Shown here in pieces: positions 36,023 through 45,520 of a stretch of DNA of 64,000 nt. Each line of letters begins with the position of its first letter. Position 1 is the stretch's first letter. Source of the stretch: CAINVV01 sp963663005 (lineage in GTDB: Bacteria > Bacteroidota > Bacteroidia > Bacteroidales > Prolixibacteraceae); assembly GCA_963663005.2 (NCBI GenBank), contig CAXXHH010000010.1, positions 424,012 to 488,011 of the forward strand, given 5' to 3'. The notes below the pieces were generated by a model, which worked only from the letters and a program-made list of their open reading frames with translations, was not told where the DNA came from and made no database searches. A program made the position numbers and the translations under genes.

Positions 36023-37000
36023 TTAAAATGCATTTGCTTTTAAATGTAATCCGGTAGTCTCCTCAATGCCAAAGAGAAGATTCATATTTTGAACTGCTTG
36101 TCCGGAAGCTCCTTTCAATAGGTTGTCTATGCATGAAATTATCAACAACTGATCGCCGTGCTTTTCGAGATAAAGCACGCATTTGTTGGTATTGACAACC
36201 TGTTTCAGGTCGGGATTTTCATCCGTCAGGTGTACAAACGGGTGCGACCGGTAATAGCTTGAAAACAATTGACAAGCATCCGCCAACGTTCCATCATACC
36301 GGGTATAGATCGTCGTGAAAATGCCGCGACTGAAATTTCCCCGGATGGGTATAAAATGTAACTGATGATCGAGATCCGGCTGGGCCTGTTTAAGACTCTG
36401 AGTAATCTCGCCCAAATGTTGGTGTTCAAATGCCTTGTATACCGAGATATTGTTATCGCGCCAGCTGAAGTGCGAGGTCTTTGAAGGCGCCTGTCCGGCA
36501 CCGGTCGACCCCGTAATGGCATTAACATGAAGATCGGCCTGGATCAGTCCGGCAGCCGCAAGAGGCAATATCCCAAGCTGAATACATGTGGCAAAACAAC
36601 CCGGATTTGCAATCCTGTCGGCCGATTGAATCGCTTTTTTGTTAAGCTCCGGCAAACCGTAGACAAAATCATTCCCGGCTCTTTTCAGCCGAAAATCGTG
36701 ACTCAAATCAATTATTTTGACATTCCCCGGAAGGGATGTTTGTGCCAGATATTCGACCGACTTGCCATGCCCCGAACAAAGAAACAGCAGATCTACCTGA
36801 TTTACATCAATCTCCGAAAAGACCAACTCCGTTTCGCCCAACAGATCTCGGTGCACGGAGGTAATCGGCTGACCGTTATTGCTGCCGCTCTGAATATATT
36901 TCAGTTCGGCATTAGCGTGATACAGCAGAATCCGGATCAGTTCACCGGCTGTATAGCCCGCACCACCTACGATGCCAACCCTTATTTTCGTCTTACTCAT
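36023..37000 (-). CDS. argC: N-acyl-gamma-glutamyl-phosphate reductase
   Basis: A 325-aa reductase (from ATG 37000) of the arginine pathway. NADP-binding GIVGGAGYTAGELIRIL opens the protein; the catalytic Cys is in ANPGCFATC, and HFIPIRGNFSRG follows. The frame also opens at 37021 with a few extra residues. A short TTCACTTTTCA word tract lies between it and argG. Confidence 0.95.
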   Translation of the reverse strand: MSKTKIRVGIVGGAGYTAGELIRILLYHANAELKYIQSGSNNGQPITSVHRDLLGETELVFSEIDVNQVDLLFLCSGHGKSVEYLAQTSLPGNVKIIDLSHDFRLKRAGNDFVYGLPELNKKAIQSADRIANPGCFATCIQLGILPLAAAGLIQADLHVNAITGSTGAGQAPSKTSHFSWRDNNISVYKAFEHQHLGEITQSLKQAQPDLDHQLHFIPIRGNFSRGIFTTIYTRYDGTLADACQLFSSYYRSHPFVHLTDENPDLKQVVNTNKCVLYLEKHGDQLLIISCIDNLLKGASGQAVQNMNLLFGIEETTGLHLKANAF

Positions 37001-37038
37001 CTTTTCCCCCTCATTATTCACTTTTCAATATTCACTTT

Positions 37039-38226
37039 TCACTTATTCACAGAAAAAAAGATCTTCAGCTGATTGCTTAGAATCTTGGTGTAACCTTTGG
37101 CGTCGTCGGCTGTCCAGCCTTTGTTCATCTCGCCATATTGGCCAAAATTGCTGTTCATCAGGTCGTGTTCGGACTCAATTCCTACCAGTTGAAAAGTGTA
37201 GGGCATCAATTTGATGATCACTTTCCCGGTTACATTTTCCTGACTGCTCTCCAGAAATTTCTCCATATCACGCATCACCGGCTCAAGGTATTGTGCCTCA
37301 TGAAGGAACATTCCGTACCAGTTGCTCAATTGCTCTTTCCAGTATTGCTGCCATTTGGTGAGCGTATGTTTTTCGAGCAGATGGTGCGCTTTGATAATCA
37401 GCATTGGAGCGGCGGCTTCAAAGCCAACACGTCCCTTGATTCCGATAATCGTATCGCCAACATGCATATCGCGGCCAATGGCCCATGCAGAACCAATTTC
37501 CTCCACTTCGCGAATGGCATCCACCGGATTCAAATGTGTCTTGCCATTGACTGCTTTGAGCTGACCCTTAAGGAAATCCAGTGTCAGTGTCTCCTCTCCC
37601 TGCTTCACCAGATGTTTGGGATAAGCATCTTCCGGTAAGGTTTTGTTGCTTGTGAGAGTCTCTTTGCCACCGATGCTGGTTCCCCACAATCCCTGATTGA
37701 TAGAATAGGCCATTTTTTCGAAATTAGCCTGAACACCGTGATTGCGCAGATATTCGATCTCGGCATCGCGCGAAAGCGACAGGTCGCGGGTTGGCGTCAA
37801 TATTTTGATTTCAGGGGCTAAAACTTCGAATGCAAGATCGAACCTGATTTGATCGTTGCCCGCACCTGTACTTCCATGAGCTACATACTGAGCGCCGATT
37901 TTTTTTGCGTATTCGATGACGGCAAGCGCCTGAAATATACGTTCAGAACTCACCGAAATCGGGTAAGTATTGTTCCTCATCACATTGCCGTAAACCATGT
38001 ACCGAATCCCTTTGTTGTAATAATCGGCGGTGACATCCAGTGTCTTGTGCGATTTTACACCGAGTGAATAGGCTTTTTTCTCAATCACTTCGAGCTCTTC
38101 TTTCGAGAATCCACCGGTATTGGCTACCGCGGAATATACTTCCAGCCCTTTTTCCTGCGCCAGGTAAATAGCACAAAAAGAGGTGTCTAACCCCCCGCTG
38201 AATGCTAAAACTACTTTTTCCTTCAT
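37039..38226 (-). CDS. argG: argininosuccinate synthase
   Basis: A 395-aa ATP-dependent ligase that joins citrulline and aspartate. The PP-loop AFSGGLDTSFC starts the protein, and HGSTGAGNDQIRFD and SINQGLWGTSIGG are present. No argH gene is found in the window, so the last arginine step must be encoded elsewhere. Confidence 0.96.
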   Translation of the reverse strand: MKEKVVLAFSGGLDTSFCAIYLAQEKGLEVYSAVANTGGFSKEELEVIEKKAYSLGVKSHKTLDVTADYYNKGIRYMVYGNVMRNNTYPISVSSERIFQALAVIEYAKKIGAQYVAHGSTGAGNDQIRFDLAFEVLAPEIKILTPTRDLSLSRDAEIEYLRNHGVQANFEKMAYSINQGLWGTSIGGKETLTSNKTLPEDAYPKHLVKQGEETLTLDFLKGQLKAVNGKTHLNPVDAIREVEEIGSAWAIGRDMHVGDTIIGIKGRVGFEAAAPMLIIKAHHLLEKHTLTKWQQYWKEQLSNWYGMFLHEAQYLEPVMRDMEKFLESSQENVTGKVIIKLMPYTFQLVGIESEHDLMNSNFGQYGEMNKGWTADDAKGYTKILSNQLKIFFSVNK

Positions 38227-38289
38227 TTTTTTATTATTATTTTGAATTTCATCGATTATCCTTTATACAACATATTTTTTCCCACTCAT

Positions 38290-38355
38290 TCCTTTGATAT
38301 TAAACGGATTTCACCTCCCATATCAGTGTAATCGGTGCAATCTGTGTAATCTGTG
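38290..38355. repeat. short-word repeat (GTGTAATCGGTGCAATCTGTGTAATCTGTGG type)
   Basis: The gap between the GNAT gene and argG contains repeated GTGTAATC / GTGCAATC / GTGTAATC words ending CTGTGG at 38328-38355. I recall this word as a common intergenic repeat in Bacteroidota. No gene is seen. Confidence 0.6.
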
Positions 38356-38360
38356 GTTCT

Positions 38361-38999
38361 TTATCCCTTCTTGCGCTTTTCGAGCCACTCCTGGAAAAGA
38401 TCGAACGGCATATTCATTTTCCGCTTCTCCTTTTGCCACGTTGGATCGTACAACATTCCTGTGCACAGACACTTCGAATGCTTCATTCGCAGGAGTATAT
38501 CGTAATTTACACAACTCTGACAGCCCTTCCAGAATTGCTCATCGTCTGTGAGTTCAGAAAAAGTTACAGGACGGTATCCGAGTTCCGAATTGATTTTCAT
38601 GACGGCCAATCCGGTCGTTAAACCAAATAATTTTGCGTCCGGAAAACGCTTTCTGGAGATTTCGAATGCCTTGTGCTTAATGCGCCGGGCCAATCCGCAT
38701 CCGCGGTAATCCCAGTGCACAATCAACCCGGAGTTGGCTACATATTTCTCATCACTCCACGATTCTATGTAGCAAAATCCGGCAAATTTATCACCATCCA
38801 GGGCAATGATTGCCTTGCCACTTGTAATCTTGTCTGCAATGTATTCGTGAGTTCTCCGCGCAATACCGGTACCACGCTCTTTCGAAGCCTTTTCGATGGT
38901 ATCGTTGATCTCATCTACATATTTAAGATGCTCTTCACCGGCAAGCAAAACTTTGATTTCCGGCTTTTGCTCTTCTTTTTCTTTCTTTCTAAATATCAT
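38361..38999 (-). CDS. GNAT acyltransferase, candidate N-acylglutamate synthase
   Basis: About 212 aa with the GNAT fold: strands then the acyl-CoA loop VHWDYRGCGLARRIK, followed by FGLTTGLAVMKINSELGYRPV. The C-terminus has a run of Cys residues (KGCQSCVN, KCLCTGM) that could bind a metal. It sits between argR and argG, where a first pathway enzyme is expected, and no argJ or classical argA is present. I infer it makes N-succinyl- or N-acetylglutamate. I recall a Bacteroides homologue being assigned so from genetics, but cannot check it here. A second start is at 39011. Confidence 0.8.
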   Translation of the reverse strand: MIFRKKEKEEQKPEIKVLLAGEEHLKYVDEINDTIEKASKERGTGIARRTHEYIADKITSGKAIIALDGDKFAGFCYIESWSDEKYVANSGLIVHWDYRGCGLARRIKHKAFEISRKRFPDAKLFGLTTGLAVMKINSELGYRPVTFSELTDDEQFWKGCQSCVNYDILLRMKHSKCLCTGMLYDPTWQKEKRKMNMPFDLFQEWLEKRKKG

Positions 39000-39087
39000 T
39001 TTGTTGTGCAATATTTTAATTCTTTTAAAAACTTAACTCGTGCCAATCCAAATTCCAAAATCCCAAATCGAAAATCAAGATTTCGCT

Positions 39088-39576
39088 TTAGAGTTTGTTT
39101 TCCAGTTTTGGCATAATCGACACCAGAGCCCGGATTACGTCATTCCGACCCACGCCGTCGCGCATGACAACCAGAATCGTGTCGTCGCCGGCAATTGTGC
39201 CGAGTATCTCCTGACAGCCGGATTCATCAATGGCTAATGCAGTGCTGGGGGCAAATCCCGGCAGGGTTTTAAGTACACCTAAGTTGCCGGAAAACTCGAT
39301 TCCCAATACCCCGTCGGCCAGAAAATTCAGTCGCGAAGGATTCGCTGCATTCATCTCAGGATGAAGCATTTCGTATGAAGGTAAGCGATAAGCATATCCC
39401 AGCTTGGAATCGCTGACTTTCAGGACCTGCAACGCTTTAAGATCACGCGACAGAGTTGCCTGAGTCACCTCCAAACCCATCGAAAGCAACCTCGCCTGCA
39501 GATCATCCTGATTGGAAATAACCTCACTCGAAATTATCTTTTTGATCAGTTCAAAACGTTCTACCTTGTTTTTCAA
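39088..39576 (-). CDS. argR: arginine repressor
   Basis: A 162-aa ArgR/AhrC-type regulator. The winged helix (about 1-70) has SNQDDLQARLLSMGLEVTQATLSRDLKAL; the C-terminal arginine-binding oligomerisation domain has GTIAGDDTILVVMRD. It opens the cluster of arginine genes and is divergent from carAB, so it probably controls both from the region 39577-39963. Related word repeats lie on both sides in opposite orientation (39045-39085 and 39868-39906). Confidence 0.95.
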   Translation of the reverse strand: MKNKVERFELIKKIISSEVISNQDDLQARLLSMGLEVTQATLSRDLKALQVLKVSDSKLGYAYRLPSYEMLHPEMNAANPSRLNFLADGVLGIEFSGNLGVLKTLPGFAPSTALAIDESGCQEILGTIAGDDTILVVMRDGVGRNDVIRALVSIMPKLENKL

Positions 39577-39722
39577 AACAATTCGATTTTTGTATATTTA
39601 TTCGCATTAAAATGCAAAAATAAGAATTTATACCAAATAATTAGCTGTGTTATGCATTTTTATATATATTTTCTATTAAATGTTAATTATTTGTGAATAT
39701 TTATAAAAATATCTCGTTTCCA
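39577..39722. promoter_or_regulatory. AT-rich control region upstream of argR
   Basis: A very AT-rich stretch with several near-palindromes: GCATTAAAATGC (39605-39616) and TGTGAATATTTATAAAAAT (39693 onward), the second resembling half of an ARG box (TGAATwwwwATTCA). ArgR operators are expected here, but the matches are weak. Confidence 0.35.
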
Positions 39723-39753
39723 TTGTGGAATTGGAAGTTTTAAATTACTTTTG
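39723..39753 (+). promoter_or_regulatory. Bacteroidota promoter for carAB
   Basis: TTG at 39723-39725, a 20-nt spacer and TACTTTTG at 39746-39753, a full match to TAnnTTTG. Transcription would start near 39760 and give a leader of about 200 nt before carA. Confidence 0.65.
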
Positions 39754-39800
39754 TGGACGTGCGACAACATCCGGTTATATCGATCTTGTTAACGCAGCGA

Positions 39801-39847
39801 ATGCGTTTTTACTGCTGATAAAAAGGTAGTGAAAACGCATTTTTTTT
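39801..39847 (+). terminator. terminator-like hairpin in the carAB leader (candidate attenuator)
   Basis: A 15-pair stem (39801-39815 with 39826-39840, two G-U pairs) followed by seven Ts. It lies between the carAB promoter and the carA start at 39964, so full-length transcripts must read through it. This is the layout of an attenuator. Confidence 0.6.
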
Positions 39848-39963
39848 AATAGGGAAATGATAAAATAAGAATTTTTGATTTTCGATTTGGGATTTGGGGT
39901 TGGTGCCAGAGCGAGTCTGGTCAGGTGCAGAAAATAAATAGAAATAATTCAACAAGTCAAGAT

Positions 39964-41031
39964 ATGCGAAAAGTAAGGTTAATGCTGGAAGATGGTACCA
40001 CGTTTGAGGGAAAATCTTTTGGTTACGAGAAGTCGGTTACCGGAGAGGTTGTCTTTTACACCGCCATGACCGGTTATCCCGAAAGTTTGACGGATCCATC
40101 TTATACCGGTCAGATTTTGGTATCGACCTATCCAATGATCGGAAATTACGGGGTTCCAGTTGATCGCAAGGAGAACGGACTTCACCGCCATTTCGAGTCA
40201 GATAAAATTCATATCACCGGATTGGTAGTAGATAATTACTCATTTGGTTACAGTCATTGGAATGCTCAATGCAGTCTTGCCGATTGGATGATTTCGCAAC
40301 AAATTCCTGGAATTTACGGCATTGATACCCGCGCTCTGACAAAAATTCTCAGGGAAAAAGGTTCGATGGTTGGCAAGATAGAGTTTGACGGCGAACCCAC
40401 TGAAATGGTAGATCCAAACCTGATGAACCTCGTCGCAAAGGCAAGTACCGATACTGTCGAAACATATGGAGAAGGAGATAAAACCGTTGTTTTAGTGGAT
40501 TGCGGAGTGAAAAATAATATCATCCGCTGTCTCATTAAACGTGGCGTTAAGGTTGTAAGGGTTCCGTGGGACTATGATTTTACTTCCATGAGCTATGACG
40601 GATTGTTTCTCACAAACGGTCCGGGCGATCCGACGATGTGCGATATCACCGTCGAGCATATCAAGACAGCCATCCAGCAAGAGAAACCAATCATGGGCAT
40701 CTGCCTGGGAAATCAACTTCTTGGACTCGCGGCCGGTTGCAAGACCTACAAACTAAAATACGGTCACAGGAGCCACAATCAACCGGTTCTTATGACAGGC
40801 ACAAACCGGTGCTTCATCACTTCTCAGAACCATGGTTATGCAATTGATCAGGACTCCATCCCTGCCGACTGGGAAACGCTCTTTTACAATGTCAACGATA
40901 GCACCAACGAGGGTATCAGACATAAAACCAAGCCGTTCTTCTCCACGCAATTTCACCCGGAAGCATCATCCGGACCGGTAGATACTGAATTTTTGTTCGA
41001 TGATTTTATTGCTAATGTTTATAACCAGTAA
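39964..41031 (+). CDS. carA: carbamoyl-phosphate synthase small subunit
   Basis: The glutamine amidotransferase subunit, 355 aa from ATG 39964. The N-terminal domain has FEGKSFGY and MTGYPESLTDPSY; the class I GATase domain has the nucleophile Cys in MGICLGNQLLG and the catalytic His in FHPEAS. The frame is open from 39925, but the family start is MRKVRLMLEDG. It passes ammonia to CarB to make carbamoyl phosphate for both arginine and pyrimidines. Confidence 0.96.
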   Translation: MRKVRLMLEDGTTFEGKSFGYEKSVTGEVVFYTAMTGYPESLTDPSYTGQILVSTYPMIGNYGVPVDRKENGLHRHFESDKIHITGLVVDNYSFGYSHWNAQCSLADWMISQQIPGIYGIDTRALTKILREKGSMVGKIEFDGEPTEMVDPNLMNLVAKASTDTVETYGEGDKTVVLVDCGVKNNIIRCLIKRGVKVVRVPWDYDFTSMSYDGLFLTNGPGDPTMCDITVEHIKTAIQQEKPIMGICLGNQLLGLAAGCKTYKLKYGHRSHNQPVLMTGTNRCFITSQNHGYAIDQDSIPADWETLFYNVNDSTNEGIRHKTKPFFSTQFHPEASSGPVDTEFLFDDFIANVYNQ

Positions 41032-41056
41032 GGACAAGCCGCGATTTGTCCCTACG
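41029..41056. repeat. imperfect palindrome between carA and carB
   Basis: GGACAAGCCGCGATTTGTCC with flanking TAA/CTACG is an imperfect palindrome right after the carA stop (41034-41053). It resembles the palindrome type seen at 33299-33326 in placement and size. Confidence 0.6.
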
Positions 41057-41090
41057 CATACAACATCCAACGTCTTCAAAAATAAATACC

Positions 41091-44000
41091 ATGCTAAATA
41101 CAGAAATTAAAAAAGTAATCGTTCTTGGATCTGGGGCGCTGAAAATCGGAGAGGCCGGTGAGTTCGACTATTCGGGCTCGCAAGCGCTGAAAGCATTGAA
41201 AGAGGAAGGCGTTTATACCATCCTCATCAATCCGAATATCGCAACCATTCAGACCTCAGAAGAGATTGCCGACAAAATATATTTTCTTCCAATTACGGCC
41301 TATTTTGTGGAAAAGATTATCCGAAAGGAGAAACCGGACGGAATTTTACTGGCTTTCGGCGGACAAACTGCTTTGAATTGTGGGGTAGATCTTTTCCGCC
41401 AGGGAATCCTGGAAAAATACAACCTGAAGGTGGTAGGAACTCCGGTTCAATCGATTATTAACACCGAAGACCGCGAAATCTTCTCCTCCATCTTGCACGA
41501 AATAGACGTTTTGACGCCAAGAAGTATAGCCTGTACATCCATCGAACAAGCAAGAGAAGCTGCAAAAACGCTCGGCTATCCGCTGATTATCAGAGCGGCA
41601 TATACCCTTGGCGGACTCGGTTCCGGTTTTTGCTCGAATGAGGTAGAACTGAACAAACTGGCCGACAACGCATTTTCATACTCGGGTCAGATTTTGGTTG
41701 AAGAATCCATCAAAGGTTGGAAGGAAGTCGAATATGAAGTTGTCCGCGACAAATATGACAACTGCATTACTGTGTGTAACATGGAGAACTTCGATCCACT
41801 TGGAATACATACAGGCGAATCAATTGTCGTAGCGCCTTCGCAAACATTATCGAACGACGAATACCACAAACTGCGCGCCCTATCCATCAAAATCATCCGT
41901 AAAATTGGGGTGATCGGCGAATGTAATGTGCAGTTTGCTCTCGATCCGAACTCTGAAGATTACCGGGTAATTGAAGTCAACGCCCGTCTGTCCAGATCTT
42001 CTGCCCTGGCTTCCAAAGCAACTGGTTACCCGCTTGCATTTGTGGCCGCCAAACTCGGACTAGGTTACGGTCTGCACGAATTAAAGAATTCAGTAACGAA
42101 AGAGACGACAGCTTGCTTCGAGCCGGCTCTCGACTATTGTGTCGTTAAGATTCCTCGCTGGGATCTTGGAAAATTCGTTGGGGTCTCAAAGAATCTTGGA
42201 TCCAGCATGAAATCGGTTGGCGAAATTATGGCCATCGGTCGCAATTTCGAGGAAGCTATTCAGAAAGGTCTCCGGATGATTGGTATCGGCATGCATGGTT
42301 TCGTCGGAAATCGTGGCGACATGGAGATTATTGACATTGATGAAGAGTTGATTAATCCGACCGATCGCCGCATATTCGCTATCGCGGAAGCTTTTCACAA
42401 AGGATATACCGTCGATCAGATTTGGGCTATCACCCGGATTGACAAATGGTTTTTGATGCGTCTGCAGAACATTTACGATTTGAGGACCCAATTGATTGGG
42501 TTCAACGATTTGGAAAATCTTCCGACAGATCTTTTGCGGGATGCCAAAAAACTTGGATTTTCCGATTTCCAGATTGCCAGAATCGTCACGAAATCGGGCG
42601 TTGAAGACATGAATGTCGAAAGCCTGAAGGTTCGGGAATTCCGCAAAAAGAACGGGATCCTGCCCTTTATCAAACAAATTGATACCCTGGCGGGAGAATA
42701 TCCGGCTCAAACCAACTACCTCTATATTACCTACAACGGATCGGAGCACGATGTTGATTTTCAACACGATGGCAAATCAATTATCGTGCTGGGCTCGGGT
42801 GCTTACCGTATTGGTTCTTCTGTAGAATTCGACTGGTGCTCAGTAAATGCGGTGAATACCATCCGCAAAGAAGGCTTCAGAGCTATTATGATCAATTACA
42901 ATCCCGAGACTGTCTCGACAGACTACGACAACTGTGACCGTCTCTATTTTGATGAACTTTCCCTGGAAAGGGTTTTAGATATTTGTGATCTTGAGGAACC
43001 AAAAGGTACTGTTTTGTCGATGGGTGGACAGATTCCAAACAATCTGGCCATGAAGTTGCATGCCATGAATGTGCCGATTCTCGGGACGACCGCCGAAAAA
43101 ATCGACAACGCCGAGGACCGCAATAAATTCTCCGCCATGCTGGATAACCTGGGCGTTGATCAACCCCGCTGGAGCCAGCTGACGACCATTGAAGAGATTT
43201 ATAAATTTGTGGATGAGGTTGGTTTCCCGGTTTTGATCCGGCCTTCCTATGTCCTATCGGGTGCTGCCATGAACGTGGTTTCGAACCGCGATCAGCTGGA
43301 GCACTTCCTGGAGCTTGCCGCGCACGTTTCGAAGGAACATCCAGTAGTGGTGTCCGAATTCATTGAAAATGCGAAGGAAATTGAGGTGGATGCCGTCGCC
43401 AAAAACGGTGAGATTGTGGCCTATGCGCTGTCTGAGCACGTCGAATTTGCCGGAGTTCACTCGGGCGACGCGACCATTGTTTTCCCGCCTCAGAAACTCT
43501 ATGTGGAAACCATCCGCCGGATCAAGAAAATATCCAAAAAAATTGCCAAAGCACTTGAGATTACTGGTCCTTTCAATATTCAGTATTTGGCAAAGGACAA
43601 TGACATCAAGGTAATTGAATGCAATTTAAGAGCATCCAGGTCGTTTCCGTTTGTATCCAAGGTATTGAAGACGAACCTAATAGAGATTGCGACAAAAGCC
43701 ATGCTGGATGTTCCATTTGAAAAGCCCGACAAATCGCTTTTTGAATTGGATTATGTAGGTGTGAAGGCATCTCAGTTTTCATTTCACCGCCTCTTGAATG
43801 CTGACCCGGTATTGGGAGTCGACATGGCCTCAACCGGCGAAGTTGGCTGCATCGGTGAAAATTTCTACGAGGCATTGCTCAAATCGATGCTCTCGGTTGG
43901 TTACCGGATCCCAAAGAAAAGCATTCTCATCTCATCCGGACCGGTTCGCGGTAAAGTTGAGTTATTGGCTAGCGCCAAGATGCTGAAGGAAAGAGGATTT

Positions 44001-44321
44001 ACTATTTACTCTACCGGCGGAACCCATCATTTCTTCCAGGAAAATGGTGTTGAAACCGAGAAAGTTTACTGGCCGGACGAAGAGGATATGTCGCCAAATA
44101 CACTGGAATTGATTAAACAGCGTAAAATTGAGATGGTCATCAATATTCCCAAGGATCATACCAAAAGGGAGTTGTCGAATGGATACCGCATCCGCCGGAA
44201 TGCCATCGACTTCAATATCCCGCTGATCACAAATGCCCGTGTTGCCAGTGCATTTATTTATGCCATCTGCAAACTGGATGTGGAAGATATAAGTATCAAG
44301 TCGTGGGATGAGTACAAGTAG
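41091..44321 (+). CDS. carB: carbamoyl-phosphate synthase large subunit
   Basis: 1076 aa from ATG 41091, the normal size. Two related halves each have an ATP-grasp domain: VIVLGSGALKIGEAGEFDYSG opens the first and IIVLGSGAYRIGSSVEFDWC the second; the C-terminal MGS-like allosteric domain contains FTIYSTGGTHHF. It uses two ATP to build carbamoyl phosphate from bicarbonate and ammonia. The frame is open from 41046, across the intergenic palindrome, but MLNTEIKKV is the natural start. Confidence 0.97.
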   Translation: MLNTEIKKVIVLGSGALKIGEAGEFDYSGSQALKALKEEGVYTILINPNIATIQTSEEIADKIYFLPITAYFVEKIIRKEKPDGILLAFGGQTALNCGVDLFRQGILEKYNLKVVGTPVQSIINTEDREIFSSILHEIDVLTPRSIACTSIEQAREAAKTLGYPLIIRAAYTLGGLGSGFCSNEVELNKLADNAFSYSGQILVEESIKGWKEVEYEVVRDKYDNCITVCNMENFDPLGIHTGESIVVAPSQTLSNDEYHKLRALSIKIIRKIGVIGECNVQFALDPNSEDYRVIEVNARLSRSSALASKATGYPLAFVAAKLGLGYGLHELKNSVTKETTACFEPALDYCVVKIPRWDLGKFVGVSKNLGSSMKSVGEIMAIGRNFEEAIQKGLRMIGIGMHGFVGNRGDMEIIDIDEELINPTDRRIFAIAEAFHKGYTVDQIWAITRIDKWFLMRLQNIYDLRTQLIGFNDLENLPTDLLRDAKKLGFSDFQIARIVTKSGVEDMNVESLKVREFRKKNGILPFIKQIDTLAGEYPAQTNYLYITYNGSEHDVDFQHDGKSIIVLGSGAYRIGSSVEFDWCSVNAVNTIRKEGFRAIMINYNPETVSTDYDNCDRLYFDELSLERVLDICDLEEPKGTVLSMGGQIPNNLAMKLHAMNVPILGTTAEKIDNAEDRNKFSAMLDNLGVDQPRWSQLTTIEEIYKFVDEVGFPVLIRPSYVLSGAAMNVVSNRDQLEHFLELAAHVSKEHPVVVSEFIENAKEIEVDAVAKNGEIVAYALSEHVEFAGVHSGDATIVFPPQKLYVETIRRIKKISKKIAKALEITGPFNIQYLAKDNDIKVIECNLRASRSFPFVSKVLKTNLIEIATKAMLDVPFEKPDKSLFELDYVGVKASQFSFHRLLNADPVLGVDMASTGEVGCIGENFYEALLKSMLSVGYRIPKKSILISSGPVRGKVELLASAKMLKERGFTIYSTGGTHHFFQENGVETEKVYWPDEEDMSPNTLELIKQRKIEMVINIPKDHTKRELSNGYRIRRNAIDFNIPLITNARVASAFIYAICKLDVEDISIKSWDEYK

Positions 44322-44332
44322 GGGAAATATCG

Positions 44333-44605
44333 TCAGAAGGTGTTCAAATTCGTATTAATCCTTTCTTTTAAATCATTTCGTACTTCGGCTTGGTCTGAAT
44401 ATTTGTTCCATGACTTCACGACAGAATTAATCTCTTCAATAATTCTATCGCCCTTTTTAATATTGTTGTCATTGGCGATGGTCATCAAATCTTTTTTGGA
44501 TATTTCCAGTCTTTTCCCATTGACACTTAAAGTTTGCTGACTAACCCAATGATTGGTCGGGTCAAACGAAAAACATTGGTCGTAGGCTGGAGCCAAGCGC
44601 CATTT
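44333..44605 (-). pseudogene. hipA C-terminal remnant
   Basis: About 90 codons matching the very end of HipA kinases: KWRLAPAYDQC, then a tryptophan/glutamine segment (NHWVSQQTLSVNGKR) and the closing KKDLMTIANDNNIKKG. It begins right after a TAG stop and has no proper start, only a TTG at 44596. The matching HipA N-terminus lies at 45341-45520 on the same strand, directly after hipB. The kinase core in between is missing. Confidence 0.75.
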
Positions 44606-44620
44606 CTAGTGCCAATAGTC

Positions 44621-45319
44621 CTACTTAACTACACAAGTATGAATTTCATCAATAAATTTGACAAGGCTTTTAGCTGCCTCATATAAGGGTATATTTAATT
44701 CAAAATAATCTTCTTCCCTAAATTTAGTTTCGTGATAATGGAAATAAAAATCTAATGAATGTTCGAGGCGTATATCTCTAGCAATTATTTTTTGCTTATC
44801 AGTTAAATACTCTTCATATGGAATTATTGAATGATTGAATGATCTATTCACTTCAGACAACGTTTTTAGAATATCTGCCCTTTTGACAAAGCTTTTTGTA
44901 CTCAACTGACCATTCATAATATTTTCTTTACCGAATTTTTGATCCATCTTACCACAATAATTTTTGAGATACTTGTCATCCTTCGCAAATGGAATATTCG
45001 AGTTCTTATCTGTGCAGTACAAAAAATACTGAAACATGGATCTATAGTAATAATCGTCTATAATACTTACTAACAGTGGCTTGTAAATTTTTTTACGTTG
45101 GAATTGGGGAATATAAACTGTTAACACATACATAATGAAACTAGCACAATAGCCGTATGACAAATTCAAGCAAATACGATTAATCTTCAGACAGGTAATT
45201 CTTGCTGCATTAATTTTGATAAGTTGAAATTCAAATTCAACACAAAAAATTGTCAATAACGAAAGTACACACAGTATTATAATGGCACTCGTTACGATTT
45301 TATTCATGTTTATATTCAT
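44621..45319 (-). CDS. hypothetical membrane protein inserted in hipA
   Basis: A 232-aa protein I do not recognise. Two hydrophobic segments lie near the N-terminus (about 9-26 and 51-70); the rest is soluble, rich in Lys, Tyr and Asp, with FHYHETKFREEDYFELN towards the end. It is AT-rich like the surrounding patch. It lies exactly between the two hipA scraps, on the same strand, in place of the missing kinase core. Nothing in it resembles a transposase. Confidence 0.65.
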   Translation of the reverse strand: MNINMNKIVTSAIIILCVLSLLTIFCVEFEFQLIKINAARITCLKINRICLNLSYGYCASFIMYVLTVYIPQFQRKKIYKPLLVSIIDDYYYRSMFQYFLYCTDKNSNIPFAKDDKYLKNYCGKMDQKFGKENIMNGQLSTKSFVKRADILKTLSEVNRSFNHSIIPYEEYLTDKQKIIARDIRLEHSLDFYFHYHETKFREEDYFELNIPLYEAAKSLVKFIDEIHTCVVK

Positions 45320-45340
45320 TGTTTCGAGGGTGTTAATATA

Positions 45341-45520
45341 TTAATTCTGGCGTTTTTTACTAGACGAACTGGTCACATAAGCAATAAAAACAGGAGAAAA
45401 TCCCAGCTTTTTTTGAATAAACGCTGGGGCAAATTCGGAATAGCCCAATTGTTGAGATTGATCCCATCGAATGGCCCCTACCAATTCACCCCATATCTCT
45501 ACTTCTGTTACATCTACCAT
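45341..45520 (-). pseudogene. hipA N-terminal remnant
   Basis: A 59-codon frame starting at ATG 45520, overlapping the hipB stop by 7 bp as is usual for hipBA. The first 45 residues match the HipA N-terminal domain (VEIWGELVGAIRWD, FAPAFIQKKLGFSPV); the last dozen (TSSSSKKRQN) do not, and the frame then stops. A full hipA would be about 430 codons. It is a truncated toxin gene. Confidence 0.75.

Noticed and set aside
42186..42767. 193-aa minus-strand frame inside carB
   Set aside because: Antisense shadow of the conserved carB frame; no family resemblance or start signal.
44621..45319. The ORF inside hipA as an insertion-sequence transposase
   Set aside because: No DDE, HUH or recombinase motif, and it has membrane spans; no terminal repeats at the edges.
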